Shown: positions 11,200-23,600, numbered from the stretch's first letter. The stretch: DNA of 64,000 nucleotides from Mangifera indica (GCF_011075055.1 NC_058154.1:3658001-3722000), one strand, 5' to 3'. Numbers and translations: made by a program. The notes: a model not told the origin generated them from the sequence alone.

Positions 11200-11640
11200 T
11201 AAGGTTAAAATATTAATTCTCACCCTCTAATTTTTAAAAACTTAAATACACACTCACGACCCAAGTTTTGTTAAAATTCTCATTTAAAGTTAAAGGTAAA
11301 ATCGTTATTTAATCAAAAAACTAAAGTTTTATCAATTTTGCCTCTCAATTTGAAAATTTAAATTTACCCTATCCAAAATTTGAAAAGTAACAATTTCTCT
11401 TTAGGATTTTCTTTCCTTCTCTTTGACTATCAATTACTTCCTAGTTATTGGTCGACCTTCTCTCATTCTTCTTCGTCGGTGCTCCTCCTTGTTCATCAGA
11501 AACAAAAACCGTATATTCATCTGAGATGGAGATCGTCATCTTCATTTGAGACAAAGACGTCATCTTTGTCTAATGACAAGCAATAGACAAAGACTCTTCC
11601 TTTCTAAGATGCATCTAGTGAACAATTTTAATTCACGCCT
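11200..11640. mobile_element. Left arm of a MULE foldback relic
   Basis: The stretch ATTCTCACC ... AAAGTTAAAGGTAAAATCGTTATTT ... CAATTTGAAAATTTAAATTTACC copies the arm order of the 7274-8190 element. It is followed by the family's usual TCTTCTTCGTC-rich interior (11400-11600). No right arm is found nearby, so the Copia relic or a deletion has removed it. The 68-codon frame at 11380 is interior sequence of the element, not a gene. Confidence 0.6.
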
Positions 11641-11964
11641 CCCAAGTACTATTTTTATTTTTCTGTTTTCACTTTTATTTTGCTTTCATCTACTTCATTC
11701 AGCTTCTTCTCTTGCTTAAATTTTGCTTTAATTATAAAATCCTTTACTCATAATTTTTTGTCATATTTATAATATGTTATTAACACAATCAGTTCAAGTA
11801 TATTTTAATATTAGTTATCTTTTAATTATATTGTTATTTTGATTGTATATTGCAAATACGGATAGTCCAATTATAAAATTATTCTGTTTGCAAAATACAA
11901 ACTATAGATATTTTAATTTCTATTATTCTTCTATTTAATTTTTTATTCATAATTGTATTTAATT

Positions 11965-12560
11965 TATGACCTGAAGTTTGCAAAACCAGGAATCTAGCTC
12001 AAAGTCCTGAATATCTTTTGTAATATGAAGTTTTTGATATCATTTGTAACTCAAACTTTACAAAATCATGAATCTGAATCAGAAGTCATGAATATTATTT
12101 AAATATTTATTTATCTTATAATAATTGTATCCGATTTGTAACCTGAAATTTATAAAATTGTGAGAATATATACTTTTATATATATAGGCTCGAAGTCCCA
12201 AATTGTATCGAAATATTTATTTGTTTTATATTATTATATCACATTTGTAATCTGAAGTGTGCATAAATTATAAAAAATATAGACTTGAAGTTTGAAATAT
12301 AATCAAAATTAAAGTTTAAGAATTATAATATTTTGAATATAATTACAAAATCAAAAGTTTTATAAATATGAGATAATATCTGAACCTGAAGTTTAAAAAA
12401 TTAATCACAATATTTTCTCTACAAAACCAGCTATTTTATAAATATAAGATAATACATCAACCTAAAGTTTTAAAAATTAATCTCAATATATTCTCTACAA
12501 AACCAGAAGTTTTGTGAATATGACAATGGTTGAACCTAAAGTTTTTAAAATTGGATGTAT
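11965..12560 (+). repeat. Degenerate ~80-bp tandem repeats
   Basis: Variants of ACCTGAAGTTTGCAAAACCAGGAATC and CTACAAAACCAGAAGTTTT recur at intervals of very roughly 80 bases (for example near 11970, 12050, 12140, 12250, 12390, 12455 and 12530). Such repeats are common in the LTR/leader of Copia elements. The minus-strand frame at 12593-12871 just downstream shows no family features. Confidence 0.6.
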
Positions 12561-13469
12561 AATATTAAATGGTTTTTTACATAATTATCTATCTAAAATT
12601 TATAAGCCTTGAAAAAGTTATTAAATAAAATGTCCCAAAAGGACAAATCCAATACCACTATGTTACCGGTATCACATCTCTGAAAGATTGCAAGCCAAAA
12701 ATGTGGATATAATGATAGATCCACTATATTCATGTAGAAATTTGAAAGATAAATTTGAATATCAGATTCAATAATACTTCTAAAGGGTCTATAATTTAGT
12801 ACAACTCTGCAGTGTTTAAAATCTTTTCCTGATTGAGATAATGTAGAAGAGAAAATATTCTCACATTTCATTTTTTTATGCTCTTATAGTAGCAATATTG
12901 GAAAAATAAATTATGAATTAATGTTATATTTTCTCATTAATGAAAAAACCATCAAACTTGCCCCATAATCATTGCATTGTTCCATGAAGTGAACGTAATA
13001 GCAAACAGTAGTTATCACTAGTGTAAGTAAGGTCATGTATAAAATAATTTTTTATATGAAGATGATTACAATAGAAAATCTTAGTCATACTATTAAAAGT
13101 GGACTAAGACTGAGGTGAAATAAAGAATAATGTAGAGTAAACTACAAAATATAGGTATGGTTGTAAATGCCATTGATCGCGTAGTTGTAGTATACACAAA
13201 CATTAGGTGGATCTATATTAAGTATTCATAAAAATTAAATTTATTGATGATTTAGATCCTATCGATTTAATAAATTTTGATGTTTCAATATTTCTTTCAA
13301 AAATAAAAATATGAGACATTTGACTAGTGATGTGAATACCAAAGATTTTTATAATTAGAATCCATCATATATAATTATTTTAAATCATGAATATTATTTT
13401 GTGTTTTATTATCATGTTTTCCTTTCTTTTATTATTTTGTGTACGTTATAACTAAGGTGATTTTTAATG

Positions 13470-15130
13470 AAAGGATATGGACTTCAAAACTGAAGTGTTA
13501 ACTTCAAAAGCTGATGATGGAGATGTGTTTGGTGAATAGTACAACAATGCACAAAATTCTTAAGGAAAAGAAATTTTTCTTAACTTTAACATTTATTGAA
13601 GCTAAAGTAAACATTATATTAGAATCAATAAATCTGATTGAAGACTTCAAAAGAGTCACAATTTTATTAAAAATGGAATCAAATTAAGCATCAATAATGC
13701 ATTATATTCAAGTAAATCTAGAAAAAATCTACTTAGTTTTAAAGATATAAGAAATAATATTTATCATATTAAAACCATGAGTGAAAATAGGGCAGAAATC
13801 ATATGTACAACTGATAATGTCTCTGAAAGAAGGTTTGTACTAGAAAAATTCTCCGTTTTATTATCTGGATTATATTATACAATCATAAAAGTAATTGAAA
13901 CCTACACAGTATTGAACCAGAAATTCTCTGATCCAAAAGTCTTTATACTTTGATATGACCGTCTATGTCACTCAGGATCTACAATGATACATAAAATTGT
14001 TGAAAATTCATATGGATATACATTAAAAAATTATAAGATTTAATTGTCTAGTAAAAAATTTTACACCGCTTGTTCACAAGGTGAATTGGTAATCAGACAA
14101 TTTCCCTTCAAAATTGGAGTTAAATCTTCATCATTCCTATAAACGACTCAAGGGGACATATGTAAACTCATTCATCCACTAACTGGGTCATTTCATTTTT
14201 TATGGTCTTAATGGATGTATTTGTATGATGCTCTTATGTTTATTTATTGCTAACTCGAAATGTTGCATTTGCTAAATTATTAACTTAAAGTATTAAATTA
14301 ACGGCTCATTTCCTAGATGATCCAATCAAGTAAATATGACTAGATAATGTTAATGAATTTACGTCTAAGACATTTGATAAATGACTTTATATGTCCAGGT
14401 GTTTTTATCGAAAGGTCAAAATTATATGATCCAATCAAGTCAACATGACTAGATAATACTAATGAATTTACATCTAAGACATTTGATGAATGACTTTATA
14501 TACCTATGTGTCTTTATCAAAAGGTCAAAATCATGATTTATTATTATAGTAATTTATGTTGATAACATGAATTTAATTAGGACTCCTAAAGAGTTCTAAA
14601 AAACTACTAAATATCTGAAAAAATAATTTGCGATAAAGGATTTGGAAAAAATAAAATATTGTCTCGCTTGTAGATCAAACACAATTCAAATGGAATATTT
14701 ATTCATTAATCAACGTATGTTGAAAATTTTTTTAAAACATTTTAATATGGATAAGACTTATCTTTTGAACACCTCAATGGTTGTCCTGTCTTTCGATATG
14801 AAAAAAATCCATTTCCTTCTAAAAAACAAGATGAAAAGATATTCAATCCCAAACTACTGTATCTTAATGTTATTAGAGTCCTAATATATTTGACTGAATG
14901 TATTAAACCGGATATATCTTTTACAGTAAATTTATTGACAAAATTTAGCTTTATATCAACCCATCGCCACTAGAAAAGAATTAAGTATATACTTTGTTAT
15001 CTATGTGAAACTAAAAATTTGAAATTATTCTATTATGTTAAATTCTCTAAAAATTCTAGTTTGGTTAGATATGTATATGCTGATAATCTTTTTGACCCTC
15101 ATAAGGCTCGCTCGTAGATAAAATATATTT
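13470..15130 (+). pseudogene. Copia pol remnant (GAG-pre-integrase, integrase, RT)
   Basis: Fragments read in order. A protease/GAG-pre-integrase part includes SSKSRKNLLSFKDIR at about 13710-13750, then a decayed H-GH zinc-finger-like region (YDRLCHSGSTMIH, about 13953-13995). An integrase start resembling QGDICKLIHPLTGSF lies at about 14150-14190. Next is LDNVNEFTSKTFDK, followed by a 109-bp tandem duplication. Last comes the RT tail, KDLEKIKYCL, HFNMDKTYLLNTSMVV and a C-terminal part like KPDISF (14600-14930). The middle of integrase and most of the RT palm are missing. Stops and frameshifts abound. Confidence 0.88.
14317..14534 (+). repeat. 109-bp tandem duplication within the integrase remnant
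   Basis: ATGATCCAATCAAGT begins units at 14317 and 14426, and both run through GACATTTGAT(A/G)AATGACTTTATAT to AAAGGTCAAAAT. The two units differ at several sites, so the duplication is not recent. Confidence 0.9.
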
Positions 15131-15296
15131 TTACCTATAGTGATACAACAATATCATAATGTTTCACCAAACAGACTTTGCTTTCACTTTTATTCCACTT
15201 ATATCTACTTCATTCATCTTCTTTTCCTGTTTAAGTTTTATTTTAATTATAAAATCTTCTATTCATAATTATTTATCATATTTATAAGAGGAAATC

Positions 15297-16345
15297 TATT
15301 ATTTTACACATTAATAGTAGTAAAAGACTTAAAGATTCTACAAAATGGTGTTTTAGTATTAATAAATTATAATTAATTGTTGAAGAGCAAGTAGATATAA
15401 GATTACTAATTTAAAGGTCTTTATTAGAATGATGTTCACTGAAATTAATTTAATAATTAAAAAAATTTCCCTACATAATATTTATTTGTAGGTTCTAATT
15501 CTTTACGAGGTGGAATTAAAGCTAGAACTAGAATCATTTGATTCCAAATAATTGAAACTAGAATCTATTTAAGATAGATCAATTTCGGGTAGAAATTGAA
15601 ATTGATTAAATAAAAAAATATATTTATATTATTAAAATTAAATTCCTAATAGTCAAGTCAAACATGTCTTCACTTACAATCCATTTTCAAATAGATTAAA
15701 TAAAAAAATAATACTATGTGGTTTGGTGTGTATGACATATTTTGCCATGACTTAGATTTGGGTCAAATTTTCACAATTTAGAATACGGATTTAGGAGGGA
15801 GTTGTTCCGGATCATTTATAAAATTTAAGGAATTAAAATTAGATTAGAATCAACGAGTTTTTAGAAATAGGAATCAAAATCTCGAACCTAAAAAATTGAT
15901 TTTGAATAGGAACCAATCTTGTAAGTTTCAAATATGTACCAAGTATATCAAATGATGTAAAATACTTTGATTCTTTTTGGTAGTTTAACACAATAAAAAG
16001 AATCTAGGGTTTAACCTCTTGTTGAATATATGCGACAATAACCATGGAAATCTACTATTTTACACAGTAATAGTGGTAAAAGACTTCTACAAAATGGTGT
16101 TTTAGTATTACTAAATCATAGTTAATTGTTGAATAGCAATCAGATATAAGATCACTAATTTAAAGGCCTTTATTAGAATAATGTTCACTGAAATTAATTT
16201 AATAATTGGAAGAGTTTTTTTTTTTTTTTTAACATAATATCTATTTATAAGTTTCAATTCTTTATGAGGTGGAATTAGAACTAGTCGAATTCCAAAAAAT
16301 TGAAACCAAAACTTATCCAAGATAAACCGATTTCAGGTAGGAATT
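15297..16345. repeat. Tandem repeat of a ~750-bp unit (1.4 copies)
   Basis: AATCTA(C/T)TATTTTACACA starts units near 15297 and 16048. Both continue through ACAAAATGGTGTTTTAGTATTA, AATGTTCACTGAAATTAATTTAATAATT and a GAGGTGGAATTA block. The second unit breaks off near 16345. The later half of unit 1 (15620-16060) is the sequence also found at 10690-11165. No gene is visible. Minus-strand frames within are AT-driven. Confidence 0.8.
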
Positions 16346-16513
16346 AAAATAAAAAAAGTCAGATATCTATCGTTTCAATTCTAATTTAAATTTTTAACTC
16401 ATCCCTATATCAATTTAATCAAGGTGACTCTATCAATGTTGGGGCAAACCCTAATTGGTCGAGTTGCCTCCAAGTTTCGGTCAAATTCATTCAATTTGGA
16501 TTTAAATTCTAGG

Positions 16514-17343
16514 GTAGGGAAGGTGTGTGGACTTATTCTCACCCAAAAGTTTTTCATGTTCTTACCTATTAATTTTAAAAAACCTAAAAATTATTTAGCA
16601 AAAACATTTTTAAAAACTAAAATTTCTCACATTTTTCCCATTAGGTTTAAAATTTTAACAATTTTTTCTCTACCCAATATTTGAAATATGACAAATTCTT
16701 GCATAAGGTTTGGAATTTTTTTCAATTGATTCTTTAGTGACCAGAGTCAACCTTCCTCATCTATCTTTTGTTAGCCGCCGAAGAAGAAGGAACGACAATC
16801 ACTTTTCGATTCGTTTGACGCTCAAAGGAGTATGTTGCACGATTAGTCAATCTTAGCCACGACGGTGACAAGGTGATGCTTAGAGGATGACAAGAGATGT
16901 TCAAACGACAACGAGAGATGCTTGGACAACATTATGGAAATTTGTCGTTCAACTTATGGCTGAGATTTGTTGCTTTTCGAGCATTGGACAAATCAAAAAG
17001 TGGTTGTCGTTCCTTCTTCTTCAACCACTAATGAAGGATGGGTGGTGGGGAAGGTAGGCTCCGGTCATGCGCAAATCACCTGGAAAAAATTCTAAACCCT
17101 AGGGGAAATTTGTAATTTTTTAAACCTTGTGTGAGGAGGTGATAAATGAAAATTGTTAAAATTTTAAATTTAAAAATAAAATACGATAAATTTTTAATTT
17201 ATTTAAATATTTTTATTAAATAATAATTTTGTTCCTAACAATAATTATAAAAATTAAAAGATAAATAAATATTTAAATTTTTTAAAGTTAATATATAAAA
17301 ACTAAAAAAAGACTAATAGTTATGTGGGTGCAAATCCTTTGGC
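16514..17343. mobile_element. Foldback MULE-family element, nearly whole-length hairpin
   Basis: Outer arms GGACTTATTCTCACCC (16529) and GGGTGCAAATCCTTTGGCC (17325-17343, reversed) match the family ends. The inverted pairing continues deep inside: GAAGAAGAAGGAACGACAATC near 16780 faces GGTTGTCGTTCCTTCTTCTTC near 17001. About 300 bases on each side are thus complementary, leaving a loop of under 200 bases. No matching 9-bp flanks were found, so the exact ends are uncertain. No transposase is present. Confidence 0.7.
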
Positions 17344-17560
17344 CTTTTGGATTCCATCAAAATTAAAGGCTAAGCTCTACTAACTCTTATATCTAGAGGC
17401 TATTTATAAAAATAATAAAATTATACGTATAATTTTATATATAAATAGTATTATATTTTATTTTTAATTATTTAATTATATAATAATATATTATTATTTA
17501 TATATAAAAATTATATATAAAAATACACACATAACATTATTTTTATAAGAAAATCCTAAA
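17344..17560. other. Very AT-rich stretch
   Basis: Runs of [23 protein letters not shown] sequence; no gene, and no recognised repeat end. Confidence 0.4.
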
Positions 17561-17569
17561 TTCCGTCAT

Positions 17570-17880
17570 ACTTGGAGCATCGTCTCTTTCCCTAAACTAG
17601 AACTCTCCACCGGCTCGAGGAGTCGCCTTGGAAATTGCATCTTCCTGACACTCTCTGTCACCTTCAATTTTCTCCTCTGCCCAGTACCTGTACGACCCAC
17701 AAGTATTCATTACCCTGGGTCCTCTCTTTGAATTAATATCAAAATTAATAATAAGTAAATATTTTGGCATGATGGGCAGGTCTTCAGAATTACTTTTATT
17801 TTTACTGGACCTGACCAACTGCACGTGGTACATTATTGACCGCTGAACTAGTGGTAGACCTCGCAAATGGGCAGACGAAT
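17570..17880 (-). other. GC-richer island with an 89-codon open frame, unidentified
   Basis: The base composition is noticeably less AT-rich than the surroundings. A minus-strand frame runs 17866-17597 and ends ...KATPRAGGEF. I do not recognise the protein and see no signal peptide, membrane segment or motif. A G-box core CACGTG lies at 17823-17828. It could be a captured gene fragment or an exon of an eroded gene. There is no evidence that it is expressed. Confidence 0.25.
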
Positions 17881-19492
17881 GAAGTATGCAGATCAGATTG
17901 ATGCAAGTATAAAATTACGGTTAGATTCATATGAAATTTATTTATTCGGGTTTGAATTTTAAATCTAATTTAAATAAGTAAAAATAAGTTTAATTTAATT
18001 AAATTCGTATTTGAGTTTAAGTGTAGAAGTTTAATTTTTTTTAATTCAAATTTTGAGGTATTTAATATATTAAATTTATGAATTTAAAAATTTTAATATA
18101 AAATATTATCATTTTAATTAATATATATTAAAATAATATTTTTTTAATAATGAGTTAAGAGTTTGATTCGAATTTGAATTCAATTCTTTTAAAATAAATT
18201 TAAATTTGATTTGATTTAAATTTAATCTTTGATAAAATAAAAATAGATTAAAAATAAATTGAGTTATATGAGTAATAATTTTTAAAATTCGTATCTGGTA
18301 TCTGATATAATCATAAATAAACTCTACCTGTGCGATTTTACTCTCATGACGAACCAATTTTTGTTTACACCGGACGGCTTAAAACCATAGCAGATCATCA
18401 TCTATTGCCAATAATTAAAACCTGACTTAGTTTTATATTTATTATGCAGTTAACGATTCAGTCAAACGTGTAGATTTGAGAATTAGTGGTTAATGAATAG
18501 ATTAAATACCAATTTACAGGTTAATTTTTTCAGGGTTTTTCAAATTAAAAAAAAAAAAAAACTTACAAGTTAATTCAAGACATGAACGGAACCAATAATT
18601 TTGTTTAAAAATAATGGAAAGAAAAAGGTTCAACAATTATCATAACTTTGTTATACATTCAATACTAAAAACAATTTATAATTATTGTGGAATCATCTTC
18701 ACAACTTCAATAGCTATAATTAAAATTTAATTATTCTTCTATTTTATCAAAATTATATATTCATCTAATAATAACTTATTTTAAGAATCGTGATTTGACA
18801 TTTTACTTATTTAGTTATATTTTGAATCTTAATTTTTTCTAGATATTAAATATTGTATAAAAACTCTTGATATAGAAAAATAACTATAGCTTATATCATT
18901 TTTATGATAAATGTTATTTTTTCTCTAAACAGTTAATAACATAATTGTGCCATGGGCATTGGTTCTTAATTTATTAGTTAAGCCACATTAAAAAACCTTT
19001 ATATTGATGTCAAATGAATAAATATCATATCAATTAATTGATTAACATCCAATCCAAATTTAAAGAACTTTATTGTCTACACAATGTTATGAAATAAACT
19101 TAATTTAATATTAAATAATTTAGCGACAAAATCGCATTAGTTTAAATTTGATGCCTTGATAGGACAGAAAGATAATTATATTGTTCATGTCATGGATGTA
19201 GTAGAGTGGGATAATTTCTTTTCCCCTTGTCGTATATGAGAGTTCCTTTGCCTATCAATTATAATTGACCAAAACAATCTGCTTTTTCGGTGTTTGTCTT
19301 TTTGTGCAGGATTCTACATATATTTGCAGTACTAATGCCTAGTGGTAGCCTAGCGGGTGACTCCAGGACAGTAAAGTACAGTACAATGCCGCTTTGCACT
19401 TTTCTAAATGACATTTGCCAAAAATGTTCCGTATTTATGCTAATTTTTTTTTTTAACCCGGAGATCCCGCCTGTTTCTAAGTGACAATGGTA
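17881..19492. other. AT-rich intergenic DNA
   Basis: No gene is supported. At 18000-18300 there are TTTAAATTTGATTTGATTT-like runs. At 19418-19455 is CCAAAAATGTTCC followed by a T-tract, almost repeated beyond the next element at 20648. The short frame at 19290-19484 has no recognisable content. Confidence 0.4.
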
Positions 19493-20061
19493 AAAAATGT
19501 TGGGATATTAATTAAAATTAATAAAAAATTTTCTTAACAAATTTGATAATTTTTTATTTAAATTATCATTAATTTATGTTATAAGGATTAAAAATATACT
19601 TAAAAATTGATAAATTTTTGTTTAGTTTTAAATACAGATAATAACGAAAAAATAGTATAAATGAGAGAATGATAAGTGTGAACTGACGCTGTATCACAAT
19701 GCATGATGAGGGTGCGCGTATAGTGGCATGTACGTAAAGGGTGCGAAGGTGCGTAGGGTACGTAAAGTGCGTAAATAGTGTAAGGTGCGTAAAACTCATT
19801 TTAAAATCTAATACATAGGGGTGCGAAGAGGGTGTGCACCGTTATCGCACCTGTTTTATATATATTTATATATAATAATATAATGTAATATTTAAAAATT
19901 ATAATAAATATATATATAACAATATAATATATATTTAAAAATTATTATTATTATTTTTATATATTATATTAAATATTATAATATTTAAATATTAAATAAT
20001 AATATATAAATATATAATATATATAAAACAAAGGTGCGACCAGGGTGCGCACTCTACGCCC

Positions 20062-20066
<5 letters not shown>

Positions 20067-20114
<48 letters not shown>
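20067..20114. repeat. (AT)24 microsatellite
   Basis: An uninterrupted AT dinucleotide run lies inside the DNA transposon at 19502-20649. Confidence 0.97.
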
Positions 20115-20116
<2 letters not shown>

Positions 20117-20119
20117 TTT

Positions 20120-20335
20120 ATGCACTTTATCTACCTTGTACGTACCTTACGCATCATGTGCTCTGTACGTACCTTACGCACCCTGTATGCACTCTGTACG
20201 CACTCTGTATGCACTCTGTACGCACCCTGCACGCATCCTACGCACCTTGTACGTACCCTACACGTACCCTGTACGAACCCTACACGCACCCTGTACTCAT
20301 TCTGTATGCACCATGCACGCACCCTTTACACCCAA
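20120..20335. repeat. 11-bp minisatellite, TGTACGCACCC type
   Basis: About eighteen to twenty tandem variants of TGTACG(C/T)AC(C/T)C(T/C) occur, with a period near 11 and many CpG and ACGT steps. A diverged inverted stretch (GGGTGCG, GGTACGTAAAGTGCG) lies on the left side of the same element at 19705-19800. The cysteine/threonine-rich frames on both strands are by-products of the repeat; they have no stops because the unit lacks them. Confidence 0.9.
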
Positions 20336-20658
20336 TATACATCGTGATACAGCATCGGTTCGTACTTATCATTCTCTTCATCTATGCTATTTTTTCGTTA
20401 CTATCTGTATTTGAAACCTAAACAAAAATTTATCAATTTTTAAATATGTTTTTAATCTTTAGTATGTGAATTAGTGATAGTTCAAATAAAAAATTACCAA
20501 ATCTGTTAAAAAATTTTAGGTGATTAAGCATAATATAAATAGTTGAGAGTGACGTAATAAGCTGGTAGAGGGTATTTTTGAAATTAAAAATAAATTTGTC
20601 CATAAAAGTGAAACTGCTGAAAATTTTTGTCAATTTTAATTAATATCCCAAAAATGTT

Positions 20659-23600
20659 TCATATTTATGCCAGTTTTTTTTTTTTTATAAGAGATTTTAT
20701 TTGTATTTATTAGATAAATAAATTTAAAATATAGTGATTAGATTCATAATTATTATATTAAACAAACTAAAATTTTATAAATATGACATAAATTTAAACT
20801 CAAATATTCATTTTAAAAATTTTAATATTCTACCTATTTTACTAAACTGGTTTTCTTTGTATTAATGATCTAATCAAATTTTGATGGTAAAGTCTTAGTA
20901 AGTGATACAAAATATGTTATCTTTGTCTCAGTGTAATCCTATATTTATAGAAAAAGAAAAAAATGATAACTCTCCACCAAAATTTTACTACATTTAATTC
21001 AAATGTTTAATAAGTTTCCTTAATTGTGTTACCTAGAAAGAAAGTAAGTAGAAAATAATTATGATATATTATAATAAATATGGTAAAGATGAATAGTTAT
21101 ATACGAAAATAAGAAATAAAAATGATATATTGAATAGATTATAGAAATGACTAAAACTTCTTCCTATTTTTAAATAAATTTATCTTTTGAATTGATCAAC
21201 GTTTAGAAAATGTAATTAAATATTATATTTTTGTTTGAAAAAGAAGAAGTCCAACAACTATAATTTATGATTTCAAAGAATAGATAACATGCCTAAACCA
21301 CTATATATATTTATAGCATTACTAATCTTTTTTCTTACTTTCCTACTTTTTTTAGAGAAACTTGAGTGCACATCATATGTAAAGTCTGACAACCAGAACT
21401 TACAATTTCAAGATTTTCGGTGTCATTTTCCAAATTTGAATAGACCTAAAATAATATGATGGACGATAATAATTTGTGTTGCAATAAATAATATACAAAA
21501 ATAAATAAATCCATAGAAGGATAGCTAATTCTCTCCTGAGCTAGGCATATAAACTTAAACAAACATACCCAAGGTCAAAATCTCTATCCGAATAATCAGT
21601 AAATCATGTTCCAGCATAAATTTGACAATCGTAAGCAACGTCCCCCACTCCATACATCTCCTTCACATGTAATTTTCTTTTGCCTCGATTTTGTCGATGT
21701 AAGTAATGCACGCTGCGCAAAATTCGGATCGAGCCCCAATTTTATTTGGTACACCTCAGACCATTTGATCTTAAAAAACATCCATCCCAATTGTAACAGA
21801 TGAAATTTAATATGGTTCATTAATTTGATATTATATGATACAAAAAAATTAGATTAAAATTATAAATTTATACACAAAAAAATGTTTGAATCAGTTTCGT
21901 ATTGACCCTAAAAAATCAAGTTGTGTTCAGCTTGATACGAAACTAGCCGAATAATCCAAACTAACATAAAAATTGATAACACTACTATTGATGTTAAATT
22001 ATTATTATTATTGATTATACTACTATTGAGAATTGGTATCCAAAAATAACTTAATGTAATTGAAACACTTATTTGGATCACAGATTGATTATTTGATCAA
22101 ACTGGTAACTCAATTATTGAATTATTATTATTATTATAATTATTATTATGATTATTATTGTTATAATCATAGTTTCAAATATGATTTGCATATTTATTTT
22201 TCACCATTTCCTCTGTATGTTAATTAAGAAGATAATGATTTTAATTTAAATAAACTCACAAAGAATATTACTGATATTAATACAAATAAAGAAGATATTC
22301 AATAAAAACAATGCTCTAACACTCTTATGTGTTAGGGTTTTTTTGGTTAAAATTTAATTTTTTTTCTTTCATTAGTTTAATTATGATAGTTACGTTGAAT
22401 TAACCCTTAAATAGTTTTGTTCTTTGAAATATTGTACCGACTTGTTGAATGTCTACTTACAAGAGCTACTCTTAAGCCTTTTGACATACATTTATCATCT
22501 TTAACTAAAGACATTTGTTTTAATATAATAACTCTTTTTGGTAGACTTATAAAAAATTATTTATAGTTTATTTGTTTTTTCATTAAAGTGTTATAAGTAT
22601 TATTAATTTAAACTTATTATATTTGGTATGTCATACTCATATAGTTTTAGTATTTATAACAGTAAAATTTATCATATTAATTAAAAATTAAATTTCTTAA
22701 ATATTTGACAAGTTATTAATTTCATTGGTTATCAATAGCATTATTTTAAAGTTGAAGTTGTAAACTTATTTGAGTTATTGATTATGATATTTTGCTTTTT
22801 TTTTTTTTTAATTTATACAATTGATTATATAAATAGAGAATAAGCAAACAATTAATATGAACTTGAAATAGAACAATTTTGTCTTGACAAAATGTTGTTA
22901 CATGTCAAAATGTTTTTTTCTGTGTTTTTTTGTGTGTAGGAATCGTGTTACTCCATGACCTAATGCAAAGTATATTGTTTCGTAACAAATCACATTGTTA
23001 CATGTTGTGTTTTGATATGACTTTGTTTGTTACATAGTTTAGATTAATTCGGATTGGGTTGGATCAGGTCAACTTGAAAATATTTAGGTTTGGTTTATAG
23101 TTGAAAATTTTTGACACATTCTACTCTAACGGTTAGTGTTTAAAGTCTTCAAATCAATATCCAAACCACCATGATACAGGCATGACCCAATAACATGAAC
23201 CGTTAGATGTAATCTGTATGAGTCAATATACACGACCTTCAACTATAACACAACCCAAATTAGAAACATGTCAAAAGTTTTCAATCTTAACCCAAACCTT
23301 TAATGTTCGAGTTAAACCAATATAACCCAAATTGACTCAAATTGTCTATTATTTTCACTTTTTTAAGTGCATTTAATGTTTTAATTTCTTTAGTAAATTA
23401 CCTCAACCTATTATTAATAAAACGCACAATATATTATTTTGTCTTGTTTACAAAGAGAGTAAAAATTACATATTAAGACTTTTAAAATACATCAATAATC
23501 TTTCTAACCAAACCACATTCTCACAATAGAATAATAAAATAAAATATTTGAATAAAAATGAAGAATAATATGAGTAATTACAACTATATAAAGATACAAT

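Larger units (their letters stand above)
11650..15290 (+). mobile_element. Copia relic of a second lineage (family B)
   Basis: Matching blocks CTACTTCATTCA(G/T)CTTCTTTTC ... ATTATAAAATC.T..ACTCATAATT at about 11685-11770 and 15205-15290 flank protein remnants of Copia Pol, and may be pieces of the two LTRs. In between come tandem leader-type repeats (11965-12560), then protease/GAG-pre-integrase, integrase and RT/RNase H fragments. It differs clearly in sequence from the other Copia family here. Boundaries are approximate and no TSD was found. Confidence 0.75.
19502..20649. mobile_element. Long-TIR DNA transposon with 9-bp TSD and internal minisatellite
   Basis: It begins GGGATATTAATTAAAATT and ends with the complement AATTTTAATTAATATCCC. 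Inverted pairing extends through blocks such as TAAATTTTTGTTTAGTTTTAAATACAG and its counterpart near 20410, and GACGCTGTATCACAATG near 19686 against ACATCGTGATACAGC near 20339. The exact 9-bp repeat AAAAATGTT flanks it at 19493-19501 and 20650-20658, as for Mutator-type insertion. The ends differ from the GGGCAAAGG family. No transposase is present. Confidence 0.88.

Noticed and set aside
19325..19420. AGTGGTAGCCTAGCGGGTGACTCC-like stretch as a tRNA or organelle-derived piece
   Set aside because: No cloverleaf with acceptor and T arms could be drawn, and the matches to tRNA boxes are partial.
20034..20421. Overlapping ORFs of 87-126 codons on the plus strand (and 63 on the minus strand)
   Set aside because: They translate an (AT)n run and an 11-bp minisatellite whose unit lacks stops; their composition follows the repeat and they have no family features.
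21596..21820. Facing ORFs of 65-74 codons in a less AT-rich patch
   Set aside because: I could not recognise either product or choose a strand; there is not enough evidence to call a gene.
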